A stretch of 9,952 bases of DNA, taken from contig CAMLJW010000169.1 in the NCBI GenBank assembly GCA_946480485.1, positions 1 to 9,952 of the forward strand, written 5' to 3'. The notes under the pieces were generated by a model. That model saw only the letters and a list, made by a program, of their open reading frames with translations. It did not search any database and was not told where the DNA came from. The position numbers and the translations under genes were made by a program. Origin of the DNA: an uncultured Streptomyces sp. (GTDB lineage Bacteria; Actinomycetota; Actinomycetes; Streptomycetales; Streptomycetaceae). Shown piece after piece: positions 1 to 5,735 of this stretch (position 1 is the first letter of the stretch; each line of letters opens with the position of its first letter).

Positions 1-1
1 T

Positions 2-73
2 GAAGTCGCGGACGGAATGGCGCCAGACGCGACTGGGCCGGCCACCCGTCATCTGAACAAGCTCGACATCTGA
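2..73 (+). CDS. Possible 3' end of an upstream gene (partial)
   Basis: This frame is open from the window edge to a TGA at 71-73 and would encode 23 residues ending HLNKLDI. It is followed 15 bp later by a strong hairpin, which would suit the end of a transcription unit. A second + frame is also open from the edge and stops at 54-56 (ending RPPVI), with similarly high third-position GC, so the frame cannot be settled from so little sequence. I do not recognise the product. Confidence 0.25.
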   Translation, partial: EVADGMAPDATGPATRHLNKLDI

Positions 74-88
74 GAGCATTCGGCGGTA

Positions 89-118
89 CCCGGTCCCTGG
101 CTCCGGCCAGGGACCGGG
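89..118 (+). terminator. Strong hairpin, probable terminator of the upstream unit
   Basis: Two perfectly complementary 13-base arms (89-101 and 106-118, CCCGGTCCCTGGC and its complement) enclose a TCCG loop. There is no T-run, which is common for Streptomyces hairpin terminators. It lies just after the possible upstream stop at 73 and only 40 bp before the permease start. It could therefore terminate the upstream gene, or act as a leader structure for the transporter genes. Confidence 0.6.
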
Positions 119-158
119 CCCGATCAGGCCGCGCCCTTCGAGGACGAAAGTTTCCCTT

Positions 159-1088
159 GTGAGTGAGACAACGCATGACGGCGGAGTCGCGGTGAGCGCC
201 CCTCCGTCGCCCGATGACGGACTCTTTGCGGCGGACCTCGCCGCCAAGTACGGGCTCGCCGTGAGCGGTGCCAGGCCAGGACTCGTCGAGTACGTCCGCC
301 AGCTCTGGGGACGGCGTCACTTCATCCTCGCCTTCTCCCAGGCGAAGCTCACCGCCCAGTACAGCCAGGCGAAGCTCGGCCAGCTGTGGCAGGTGGCCAC
401 ACCTCTGCTGAACGCGGCCGTGTACTTCCTGATCTTCGGCCTGATTCTGGGAGCGGACCGCGGCATGGGGCGTGAGGTCTACATCCCGTTCCTGGTGACG
501 GGTGTCTTCGTCTTCACCTTCACGCAAAGCTCGGTGATGGCGGGCGTACGCGCGATCTCCGGCAACCTCGGCCTGGTCCGGGCGCTGCACTTCCCGCGTG
601 CCGCGCTGCCCGTCTCCTTCTCGCTCCAGCAGCTCCAGCAGCTGCTGTTCTCGATGATCGTGCTGTTCGTCGTGGCGGTCGGATTCGGCAGCTACCCGAA
701 ACTCTCCTGGGTGCTGATCATCCCCGTCCTGGCCCTGCAGTTCCTGTTCAACACCGGCCTCGCGATGATCATGGCCCGGATGGGATCCAAGACGCCGGAC
801 CTCGCGCAGCTCATGCCGTTCGTGATGCGTACGTGGATGTACGCGTCCGGCGTCATGTTCTCCATCCCGGTCATGCTCGCCGACCACCCCCAGTGGATCG
901 CCGACGTCCTCCAGTGGAACCCGGCCGCCATCTACATGGACCTGATGCGCTTCGCGCTCATCGACGGCTACGGCACCGAGAACCTGCCACCGCACGTCTG
1001 GGCCGTCGCCGGCGCCTGGTCCCTCCTTGTCGCCGTCGGCGGGTTCGTGTACTTCTGGAAAGCTGAGGAGCGGTACGGCCGTGGCTGA
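159..1088 (+). CDS. ABC-2 type polysaccharide/teichoic-acid export permease (TagG/Wzm-like)
   Basis: This 309-aa protein is the membrane half of an ABC exporter that moves a lipid-linked envelope polymer (wall teichoic acid or similar glycan) across the cytoplasmic membrane. After a hydrophilic N-terminus of about 55 residues comes the stretch around residues 60-90 (AKLGQLWQVATPLLNAAVYF) typical of the TagG/Wzm/RfbA group. I infer about six hydrophobic segments near residues 82-100, 108-130, 160-178, 183-206, 222-240 and 280-300. The start is GTG at 159; the nearest purine-rich stretch (GAGGACGAAAG, 140-150) is a moderate ribosome site. The last 8 bp overlap the ATPase gene, so the two are co-translated and probably form one complex. 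The real substrate cannot be read from this sequence; the absence of sugar genes in the window leaves it open. Confidence 0.88.
   Translation: MSETTHDGGVAVSAPPSPDDGLFAADLAAKYGLAVSGARPGLVEYVRQLWGRRHFILAFSQAKLTAQYSQAKLGQLWQVATPLLNAAVYFLIFGLILGADRGMGREVYIPFLVTGVFVFTFTQSSVMAGVRAISGNLGLVRALHFPRAALPVSFSLQQLQQLLFSMIVLFVVAVGFGSYPKLSWVLIIPVLALQFLFNTGLAMIMARMGSKTPDLAQLMPFVMRTWMYASGVMFSIPVMLADHPQWIADVLQWNPAAIYMDLMRFALIDGYGTENLPPHVWAVAGAWSLLVAVGGFVYFWKAEERYGRG
1065..1070 (+). promoter_or_regulatory. Ribosome binding site fixing the ATPase start
   Basis: GAGGAG lies 10 bases before the GTG at 1081, inside the end of the permease gene. It supports 1081 over an in-frame start further upstream at 1027, which lies deep within the permease gene and would add 18 residues. 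Confidence 0.65.
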
Positions 1089-1860
1089 GCAGAACACCGG
1101 GTCTCAGATCCCCACCGTCATCGCGGACGAGCTGCACATCGTCTACCGGGTCAACGGCGCCAAGACCGGCAAGGGCAGCGCCACCGCCGCGCTCAGCCGC
1201 ATACTCAAGCGCGGTGAGGAACGTGGCGTCCGCAAGGTCCACGCCGTCCGGGGCGTCTCCTTCATCGCCTACCGCGGTGAGGCCATCGGCCTGATCGGCT
1301 CCAACGGCTCCGGCAAGTCCACGCTGCTGCGCGCCATCGCCGGGCTGCTCCCCGCTGAGAAGGGCAAGGTCTACACCGACGGCCAGCCGTCGCTCCTCGG
1401 CGTCAACGCGGCCCTGATGAACGACCTCACGGGCGAGCGGAACGTCATACTCGGCGGCCTCGCGATGGGCATGTCCCGCGAGCAGGTCCGCGAGCGCTAC
1501 CAGGAGATCGTCGACTTCTCGGGCATCAACGAGAAGGGCGACTTCATCACCCTTCCCATGCGTACCTACTCCTCAGGCATGGCGGCGCGCCTGCGTTTCT
1601 CCATCGCCGCCGCCAAGGACCACGACGTCCTGATGATCGACGAGGCCCTCGCCACGGGCGACCGCAAGTTCCAGAAGCGCTCCGAGGCCCGTATTCGCGA
1701 GCTGCGCAAGGAAGCCGGCACGGTGTTTCTCGTCAGTCACAACAACAAGTCGATCCGCGACACCTGCGACCGCGTCCTGTGGCTGGAACGTGGCGAGTTG
1801 CGCATGGACGGCCCGACCGACGAGGTCCTCAAGGAGTACGAGAAGTTCACGGGCAAGTAA
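1081..1860 (+). CDS. ABC transporter ATPase for polysaccharide/teichoic-acid export (TagH/Wzt-like)
   Basis: This 259-aa ATPase powers the adjacent permease. Visible motifs are Walker A GSNGSGKST (residues 73-81), a signature YSSGM (163-167) that replaces the usual LSGGQ and is typical of TagH/Wzt-type polysaccharide exporters, Walker B DVLMIDEAL (182-190, Asp187/Glu188), D-loop ATGD (191-194) and the H-loop His220 in VSHNN. It ends just after the nucleotide-binding domain, so it lacks the C-terminal carbohydrate-binding extension found in some Wzt proteins. That suggests the polymer is recognised elsewhere. The GTG start overlaps the permease stop by 8 bp (GTGGCTGA), which implies translational coupling. 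A strong hairpin directly follows, so this is the last gene of its unit. Confidence 0.9.
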   Translation: MAEQNTGSQIPTVIADELHIVYRVNGAKTGKGSATAALSRILKRGEERGVRKVHAVRGVSFIAYRGEAIGLIGSNGSGKSTLLRAIAGLLPAEKGKVYTDGQPSLLGVNAALMNDLTGERNVILGGLAMGMSREQVRERYQEIVDFSGINEKGDFITLPMRTYSSGMAARLRFSIAAAKDHDVLMIDEALATGDRKFQKRSEARIRELRKEAGTVFLVSHNNKSIRDTCDRVLWLERGELRMDGPTDEVLKEYEKFTGK

Positions 1861-1870
1861 TGTCCATGAG

Positions 1871-1906
1871 GCAGGGCCCCACCGGAACGCTTCCGTGGGG
1901 CCCTGC
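1871..1906 (+). terminator. Hairpin terminator after the ABC exporter
   Basis: A perfect 12-bp stem (GCAGGGCCCCAC at 1871-1882 with its complement at 1895-1906) begins 11 bp after the ATPase stop. The loop can add four pairs (GGAA 1884-1887 with TTCC 1891-1894) around CGC. There is no proper T-run. It separates the exporter from the hopanoid operon. Confidence 0.85.
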
Positions 1907-1936
1907 GTCTGCAAAGGAAATGCCAACTCTGGTGGT

Positions 1937-1952
1937 ATTCAGAAATTCAGAA
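1937..1952. repeat. Tandem 8-bp repeat ATTCAGAA x2
   Basis: Two perfect copies of ATTCAGAA abut each other, and the second runs into TCTGA. This also makes an inverted TCAGA-AA-TCTGA (1947-1958). The sequence is unusually A/T-rich for this window and lies in the intergenic control region. Its function is unknown. Confidence 0.6.
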
Positions 1953-1979
1953 ATCTGACGTCAATCGGCGTGTTGTTGT

Positions 1980-2021
1980 GATGTGCGGGACACCCCGGCG
2001 GATGTGCGGGACACCCCGGCG
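1980..2021. repeat. Perfect 21-bp tandem duplication
   Basis: Copies at 1980-2000 and 2001-2021 are identical; the unit contains ATGTGCGGGACACCCCGGCG after a leading G. Twenty-one bp is two helical turns, so a protein bound to each copy would sit on the same DNA face. The array lies just upstream of the promoter-like sequences and the 12-bp palindrome. A degenerate third copy (ATGCGCGACACCGGCG) is at 2084-2099. It may be a regulator-binding array or a replication-slippage duplication; the sequence alone does not decide. Confidence 0.9.
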
Positions 2022-2031
2022 TGGGACGTCG

Positions 2032-2043
2032 CGTTGTACAACG
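2032..2043. promoter_or_regulatory. 12-bp palindrome CGTTGTACAACG, candidate operator
   Basis: This is a perfect inverted repeat 11 bp after the tandem duplication. If TAAACT at 2044-2049 is used as a -10 box, the palindrome fills the promoter spacer, a classic repressor position. The matching -35 (GTGGGA, 2021-2026) is poor. I cannot name the binding protein. Confidence 0.45.
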
Positions 2044-2079
2044 TAAACTGTGCCGGTGCTGATTCGCGGCAAGTAGGGC

Positions 2080-2085
2080 GATAAT
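2080..2085 (+). promoter_or_regulatory. Candidate -10 box GATAAT for the hopanoid operon
   Basis: GATAAT is close to the housekeeping -10 consensus and stands out in this GC-rich sequence. No good -35 lies 16-18 bp upstream; the best is TGCTGA at 2057-2062. A transcript from here would start near 2092 and carry about 100 bases ahead of the leader ORF. TAAACT at 2044-2049 is an alternative. Confidence 0.3.
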
Positions 2086-2096
2086 GCGCGACACCG

Positions 2097-2114
2097 GCGC
2101 CCGGTACCGGGCGC
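2097..2114. repeat. 18-bp perfect palindrome GCGCCCGGTACCGGGCGC
   Basis: The palindrome lies between the promoter-like GATAAT and the leader ORF. As RNA it could form a 7-bp hairpin with a GTAC loop. Its 3' arm can instead pair in an overlapping small hairpin (GCGC-TTC-GCGC, 2111-2121), so the two folds exclude each other. It could be a DNA operator or a leader-RNA element. Confidence 0.6.
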
Positions 2115-2191
2115 TTCGCGCGGGAGTCCGGGCGGCGTGTCCGAAATGGGATGCATTGGGTCGGCAGTGTAGAACGGGAGATGTGACGGCA

Positions 2192-2257
2192 ATGGCTAAG
2201 GAAACTCTCCAGCTCCGCTATGCGTGTGCCGTCCCCGGACCGGGCAGCGAGCGGTGA
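2192..2257 (+). CDS. 21-codon leader ORF, overlapping the hpnC start
   Basis: An ATG at 2192 opens a 21-residue reading frame (begins MAKETLQLRY, ends GPGSER) with a GGGAG ribosome site at 2176-2180, 11 bases upstream. Its TGA (2255-2257) overlaps the GTG of hpnC (2254-2256) in a GTGA arrangement. The hpnC start itself has only a weak Shine-Dalgarno (GCAGCGAG), so ribosomes finishing this ORF could re-initiate on hpnC. I recognise no family, membrane segment or run of repeated codons that would indicate classical attenuation. It could be a coupling leader or simply a chance ORF. Confidence 0.4.
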   Translation: MAKETLQLRYACAVPGPGSER

Positions 2258-3156
2258 CGGCAGCCGGGACGGCGCGCGCCGGCGGCCCGGAGCGCACCAC
2301 CCTGGACAAGGCCGCGGACGAGAACTTCCCCGTGGCCCCGTTCTTCCTCCCCAGAGCCTGGCGCGCCGATCTCATGGCCGTCTACGGCTTCGCCCGTCTT
2401 GTCGACGACATCGGCGACGGCGACCTGGCCCCCGGCGGCGCCGACGCCCGCCTCCTCGGTGTGTCCCCGGAAGAGGCCGAGGACCGTCTGCTCCTCCTCG
2501 ACGCCTTCGAGGCCGACCTTCGCAAAGTCTTCGACTCGACCCCGAGCCACCCGATCCTGCGCCGCCTCCAGCCGACGGTCCGCCGCGCCGGTCTCACCCC
2601 CGAGCCCTTCCTCGCCCTGATCGCGGCCAACCGCCAGGACCAGCTCGTCAAGCGGTACGAGACATACGACGACCTGCTCGCCTACTGCGAGCTGTCCGCC
2701 AACCCGGTCGGCCGCCTCGTCCTCGCCGTCACCGGCGCCTCGACCCCCGAGCGCGTGCGCCGCTCGGACGCCGTCTGCACGGCACTGCAGATCGTCGAGC
2801 ACCTCCAGGACGTCAGCGAGGACCTGACCCGCGACCGCGTCTATCTGCCCACCGAGGAAATGAAACGTTTCCGTGTACAGGAGGCGGATCTCGCCACGGC
2901 CACAGCAGGCGCATCCTTGCGCGCACTGGTTGCATATGAAGCAGAACGCGCCCGAAGTCTCCTGAATGAAGGCACCCCCCTGGTGGGTAGCGTCCACGGC
3001 AGGCTGAGGCTGCTGCTCGCAGGGTTCGTGGCGGGGGGAAAGGCGGCGATCCGCGCGATTGCCGCCGCCGAATATGACGTACTTTCCGGCCCGCCCAGGT
3101 CCGGCAAGCTCCGGCTGCTGCGCGAGGTGGGCGTGACTCTGCGAGGAGAGGGGTGA
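2254..3156 (+). CDS. hpnC: Hydroxysqualene synthase HpnC
   Basis: HpnC converts presqualene diphosphate to hydroxysqualene, the second step of the bacterial three-enzyme squalene route. The 300-aa protein belongs to the squalene/phytoene synthase fold. The first aspartate-rich motif DDIGD is at residues 51-55. The second site reads EHLQDVSEDLTRDRVYLP (182-199), where the NxxRD of typical squalene/phytoene synthases is replaced by ExxQD; its partner HpnD keeps the standard form. That difference and the gene order separate C from D. I prefer GTG 2254, which overlaps the leader ORF stop; an in-frame GTG at 2224 would add 10 residues but has no good ribosome site. The 3' third (about 2860-3090) is locally less GC-rich. 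Its stop overlaps the hpnD start by 4 bp (GTGA), so the pair is coupled. Confidence 0.93.
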   Translation: MTAAGTARAGGPERTTLDKAADENFPVAPFFLPRAWRADLMAVYGFARLVDDIGDGDLAPGGADARLLGVSPEEAEDRLLLLDAFEADLRKVFDSTPSHPILRRLQPTVRRAGLTPEPFLALIAANRQDQLVKRYETYDDLLAYCELSANPVGRLVLAVTGASTPERVRRSDAVCTALQIVEHLQDVSEDLTRDRVYLPTEEMKRFRVQEADLATATAGASLRALVAYEAERARSLLNEGTPLVGSVHGRLRLLLAGFVAGGKAAIRAIAAAEYDVLSGPPRSGKLRLLREVGVTLRGEG

Positions 3157-4103
3157 TCCGGACCGTGGAACCTCCAGCGCGGGTGTCCGCACCGGTACTC
3201 GCCGCATACAGGTACTGCGAGACAGTGACCGGACGGCAGGCCCGTAACTTCGCGTACGGCATCAGACTGCTGCCGACGCCCAAGCGCCGCGCGATGTCGG
3301 CGCTCTACTCGTTCTCGCGGCGGGTCGACGACATCGGTGACGGCGCGCTCGCACCGGACGTCAAGGCAGCCCGGCTGGAGGAGACCCGGGCGCTGCTCGC
3401 CCGGGTCCGTGACCGCTCCGTGGCCGAGGACGACACCGACCCGGTCGCGGTGGCCCTCAGTCACGCGGCGGACCACTTCCCGGTCCCGCTCGGCGGTCTC
3501 GACGAACTCATCGACGGCGTCCTGATGGACGTACGCGACGAGACCTATGAGACCTGGGACGACCTGAAGGTCTACTGCCGCTGTGTGGCCGGGACGATCG
3601 GACGGCTCTCGCTCGGCGTGTTCGGCACGGAACCGGGGGCACGCGGAGCCGAGCGCGCGCCCGAGTATGCCGACACGCTGGGGATCGCGCTCCAACTCAC
3701 CAATATTCTCAGGGATGTTCGCGAGGACGGCGAGGGGGGACGGACCTATCTGCCGGCGGACGACCTCGCGAAGTTCGGCTGCTCCGCCGGGTTCGGCGGG
3801 CCCCGTCCACCGTCCGACTCGGACTTCGCGGGCCTGGTGCACTTCGAAGTGCGCAGGGCCCGCGCGCTTTTCGCGGAGGGTTACCGGCTGCTGCCGATGC
3901 TGGACCGACGCAGCGGCGCATGCGTCGCCGCGATGGCCGGCATCTACCGCCGTCTCCTGGACCGCATCGAGCGCGAGCCGGAGGCGGTCCTGCGCGGCCG
4001 CGTCTCACTTCCCGGACGCGAGAAGGCGTACGTCGCCGTGCGCGGCCTCTCCGGCCTCGACGCCCGGCACGCGTCCCGACGCACCGTCAGGAGGCGCGTC
4101 TGA
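3153..4103 (+). CDS. hpnD: Presqualene diphosphate synthase HpnD
   Basis: HpnD joins two farnesyl diphosphates head to head to give presqualene diphosphate, the first committed step of hopanoid synthesis here. The 316-aa protein shows the full trans-prenyltransferase signature: RRVDDIGDG (57-64, first Asp-rich motif), YCRCVAGTIG (141-150) and the second motif NILRDVREDGEGGRTYLP (184-201). The C-terminal tail from about residue 296 is Arg-rich and probably variable. The start is GTG 3153 in a GTGA overlap with hpnC, with an AGGAG (3144-3148) only four bases upstream. The in-frame GTG at 3165 is a less likely alternative. The protein is a paralogue of HpnC. Its stop overlaps the next ATG by one base (TGATG). 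Confidence 0.93.
   Translation: MIRTVEPPARVSAPVLAAYRYCETVTGRQARNFAYGIRLLPTPKRRAMSALYSFSRRVDDIGDGALAPDVKAARLEETRALLARVRDRSVAEDDTDPVAVALSHAADHFPVPLGGLDELIDGVLMDVRDETYETWDDLKVYCRCVAGTIGRLSLGVFGTEPGARGAERAPEYADTLGIALQLTNILRDVREDGEGGRTYLPADDLAKFGCSAGFGGPRPPSDSDFAGLVHFEVRRARALFAEGYRLLPMLDRRSGACVAAMAGIYRRLLDRIEREPEAVLRGRVSLPGREKAYVAVRGLSGLDARHASRRTVRRRV
4089..4094 (+). promoter_or_regulatory. Perfect Shine-Dalgarno for the 46-codon gene
   Basis: AGGAGG lies within the last codons of hpnD, eight bases before the ATG at 4103. This is among the best ribosome sites in the window and is the main reason to believe the small gene is translated. Confidence 0.75.
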
Positions 4104-4243
4104 TGGACACTCCGGGCCAAGGTGACGCAACGGAGGGGAAACGGGGCGCAGCCCTCCGGTCGGTGACGGCGTCCCTGACCGCGACGGTCTGCCGTGCGCC
4201 GTTCCATCACCATGGCGAGGCCGCGGGGGAGGGCGCACGATGA
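4103..4243 (+). CDS. Small protein of unknown function between hpnD and hpnE (46 aa)
   Basis: This gene encodes 46 residues. Evidence that it is real: a perfect AGGAGG eight bases upstream, a TGATG junction with hpnD, and an ATGA overlap with hpnE at 4240-4243. Without it, hpnD and hpnE would be separated by 136 bp, unusual in this packed operon. The N-terminal 17 residues are hydrophilic and charged. The middle (about residues 18-33, LRSVTASLTATVCRAPF) is a candidate amphipathic or folded segment with one Cys (Cys30), followed by HHH (35-37) and a Gly/Glu/Ala tail. There is no signal peptide or convincing transmembrane helix. From memory, short Streptomyces proteins with a similar SLTATVCRAPF-like core exist as an uncharacterised family (possibly DUF6380), which I could not verify. 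The location suggests a role beside the squalene-forming enzymes, or a purely coupling role. Confidence 0.75.
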   Translation: MDTPGQGDATEGKRGAALRSVTASLTATVCRAPFHHHGEAAGEGAR

Positions 4244-5676
4244 GCGACACCACACAGCCCGAGGGGCTCGTCGCGGAGAACGCAGGCCGCCCCGAAAGCC
4301 CCGGCAGGACGGCCGTGGTGGTCGGCGGAGGGCTCGCGGGGATCACGACCGCCGTTGCGCTCGCCGACGCGGGCGTACGCGTCACCCTGCTCGAAGGACG
4401 CCCGCGCCTGGGCGGACTCGCCTTCTCCTTCCGGCGCGGCGCGCTCACCGTGGACAACGGCCAGCATGTGTATCTGCGCTGCTGCACCGCGTACCGCTGG
4501 TTCCTCGACCGCGTCGACGGAGCGGGGCTCGCGCCCTTGCAGGACCGTCTCGACGTGCCCGTACTGGACAGGGCGAAGCCCGCGGGAAGCCGGCTCGGCC
4601 GACTGCGACGCGACGCACTGCCCGTGCCACTGCATCTCGGGCGTAGCCTCGCGACATACCCGCATCTCTCGCTCGCCGAGCGCGCCAGGGTCGGACGTGC
4701 CGCACTCGCACTCAAGCGACTGGACCTCGCCGATCCCGCCCTTGACAGCGAGGACTTCGGCAGCTGGCTGACCCGGCACGGTCAGTCGGCGCGTGCCGTC
4801 GCAGCGCTGTGGGACCTCGTCGGGGTCGCGACCCTCAACGCGGTGGCCGGCGACGCCTCGCTCGGGCTCGCCGCGATGGTGTTCAAGACCGGTCTGCTGT
4901 CCGACCCGGGCGCGGCCGACATCGGCTGGGCACGCGTGCCGCTGAGCGAACTGCACGACCGGCTGGCCCGTAAGGCGCTCGACTCCGCGGGGGTCCGTAC
5001 GGAACTCCGCACACGCGTCACCTCCATCTCCCCCAGGAGCAACGGCGGTTGGAGCGTTCAGGTTCCCGGCGAGACACGGGACGCCGACGCGGTCGTGCTC
5101 GCCGTACCGCAGCGCGAGGCCCACGGTCTGCTGCCCGAAGGCGCGCTCGACGCGCCCCAGCGGCTGCTGGAGATCGGCACCGCGCCGATCCTCAACGTCC
5201 ATGTCGTGTACGACCGGAAAGTGCTCAGGCGGCCGTTCTTCGCAGCGCTCGGCACCCCGGTGCAGTGGGTCTTCGACCGGACCGAGGCGTCCGGGCTCTC
5301 GGAGGGCCAGTACCTCGCGCTGTCACAGTCGGCCGCGCGGGACGAGATCGACGAACCCGTCTCGGCGCTGCGCGGGCGCTATCTGCCGGAGCTGGAGCGG
5401 CTGCTGCCCGGCGCCCGCGGTGCCGAGGTCAGGGACTTCTTCGTGACCAGGGAGCGTACGGCGACGTTCGCCCCGACGCCAGGCGTCGGACGGCTGCGGC
5501 CCGGCGCCCGCACCAAGGCACCCGGCCTCTACCTGGCCGGAGCGTGGACCGCCACCGGGTGGCCCGCGACCATGGAGAGTGCGGTCCGCAGTGGTGTCAG
5601 TGCGGCGGCTGCCGTGCTGAGCGCCCTGGGCCGGCCCCGCGATCACCTCTTCGAGCTCTTCGAGGAGGCGGCGTGA
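4240..5676 (+). CDS. hpnE: Hydroxysqualene dehydroxylase HpnE (FAD-dependent)
   Basis: HpnE reductively removes the hydroxyl of hydroxysqualene to give squalene, completing the HpnC/D/E route. The 478-aa protein is a flavoprotein of the amine oxidase/phytoene desaturase superfamily. The N-terminal dinucleotide-binding motif is VVVGGGLAGI (26-35), with the ribose-binding acidic residue Glu52 at the end of the second strand (RVTLLEGRPRLGG). DNGQHVY follows at 72-78. The C-terminal FAD contact is GLYLAGAWTATGWPATMESA (429-448). A non-conserved leader of about 22 residues precedes the flavin fold. The start is ATG 4240, with GGAGG at 4228-4232 seven bases upstream and an ATGA overlap with the small gene. 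Stop and next gene also touch: a GTG overlapping this TGA (GTGA, 5673) is a possible alternative start for the prenyl synthase. Confidence 0.93.
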   Translation: MSDTTQPEGLVAENAGRPESPGRTAVVVGGGLAGITTAVALADAGVRVTLLEGRPRLGGLAFSFRRGALTVDNGQHVYLRCCTAYRWFLDRVDGAGLAPLQDRLDVPVLDRAKPAGSRLGRLRRDALPVPLHLGRSLATYPHLSLAERARVGRAALALKRLDLADPALDSEDFGSWLTRHGQSARAVAALWDLVGVATLNAVAGDASLGLAAMVFKTGLLSDPGAADIGWARVPLSELHDRLARKALDSAGVRTELRTRVTSISPRSNGGWSVQVPGETRDADAVVLAVPQREAHGLLPEGALDAPQRLLEIGTAPILNVHVVYDRKVLRRPFFAALGTPVQWVFDRTEASGLSEGQYLALSQSAARDEIDEPVSALRGRYLPELERLLPGARGAEVRDFFVTRERTATFAPTPGVGRLRPGARTKAPGLYLAGAWTATGWPATMESAVRSGVSAAAAVLSALGRPRDHLFELFEEAA

Positions 5677-5724
5677 CGCTCGAGCTGAGCGCGGCAGGCT
5701 CCCGCACCCCCCGTCTCGCAAATA

Positions 5725-5730
5725 GAGGAG
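5725..5730 (+). promoter_or_regulatory. Ribosome binding site choosing the prenyl synthase start
   Basis: GAGGAG lies five bases before GTG 5736, in a locally A-rich patch (AAATAGAGGAGAGA). It supports 5736 over the in-frame GTG at 5673 that overlaps the hpnE stop. A further in-frame GTG at 5745 is 14 bases away and less well placed. Confidence 0.65.
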
Positions 5731-5735
5731 AGACT

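Larger units (their letters stand above)
1861..2191. other. 331-bp intergenic control region before the hopanoid operon
   Basis: No convincing gene lies between the exporter stop and the leader ORF. In order, the region holds the hairpin terminator (1871-1906), a stretch less GC-rich than its surroundings (about 1912-1985) with a tandem ATTCAGAA repeat (1937-1952) and an 8-bp TGACGTCA palindrome (1956-1963), a 21-bp tandem duplication (1980-2021), a 12-bp palindrome (2032-2043), weak promoter-like hexamers (2044-2049 and 2080-2085), a degenerate repeat copy (2084-2099) and an 18-bp palindrome (2097-2114). This density of repeats fits the main regulated promoter region of the operon, although no element has been tied to a known regulator. 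Confidence 0.7.

Noticed and set aside
1884..1910. GGAAC...GTCT pair resembling an ECF sigma-E type promoter
   Set aside because: The GGAAC lies in the terminator loop and the spacing (18 bp) is too long for the known consensus.
2146..2186. Two mini-ORFs (8 and 11 codons) starting at 2146 and 2151
   Set aside because: Neither has a ribosome site; they are too short to distinguish from chance.
1947..2192. 81-codon minus-strand frame across the intergenic region
   Set aside because: It is built partly of the tandem repeat (repeating RGVPHI), has no recognisable domain, and spans the promoter-like and palindromic elements.
2218..3842. Minus-strand open frames of about 330 codons opposite hpnC and hpnD
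   Set aside because: They mirror the two synthases, lack motifs and are of the low-complexity Gly/Arg/Ala type seen for shadow frames.
3920..4102. Upstream extension of the 46-codon frame inside hpnD
   Set aside because: The upstream part is Arg/Pro-rich shadow sequence; the perfect AGGAGG points to ATG 4103.
5049..5735. Long upstream extension of the prenyl synthase frame into hpnE
   Set aside because: The extra part is Arg-rich shadow sequence inside hpnE. The family N-terminus and ribosome sites place the start at 5736 (or at most 5673).
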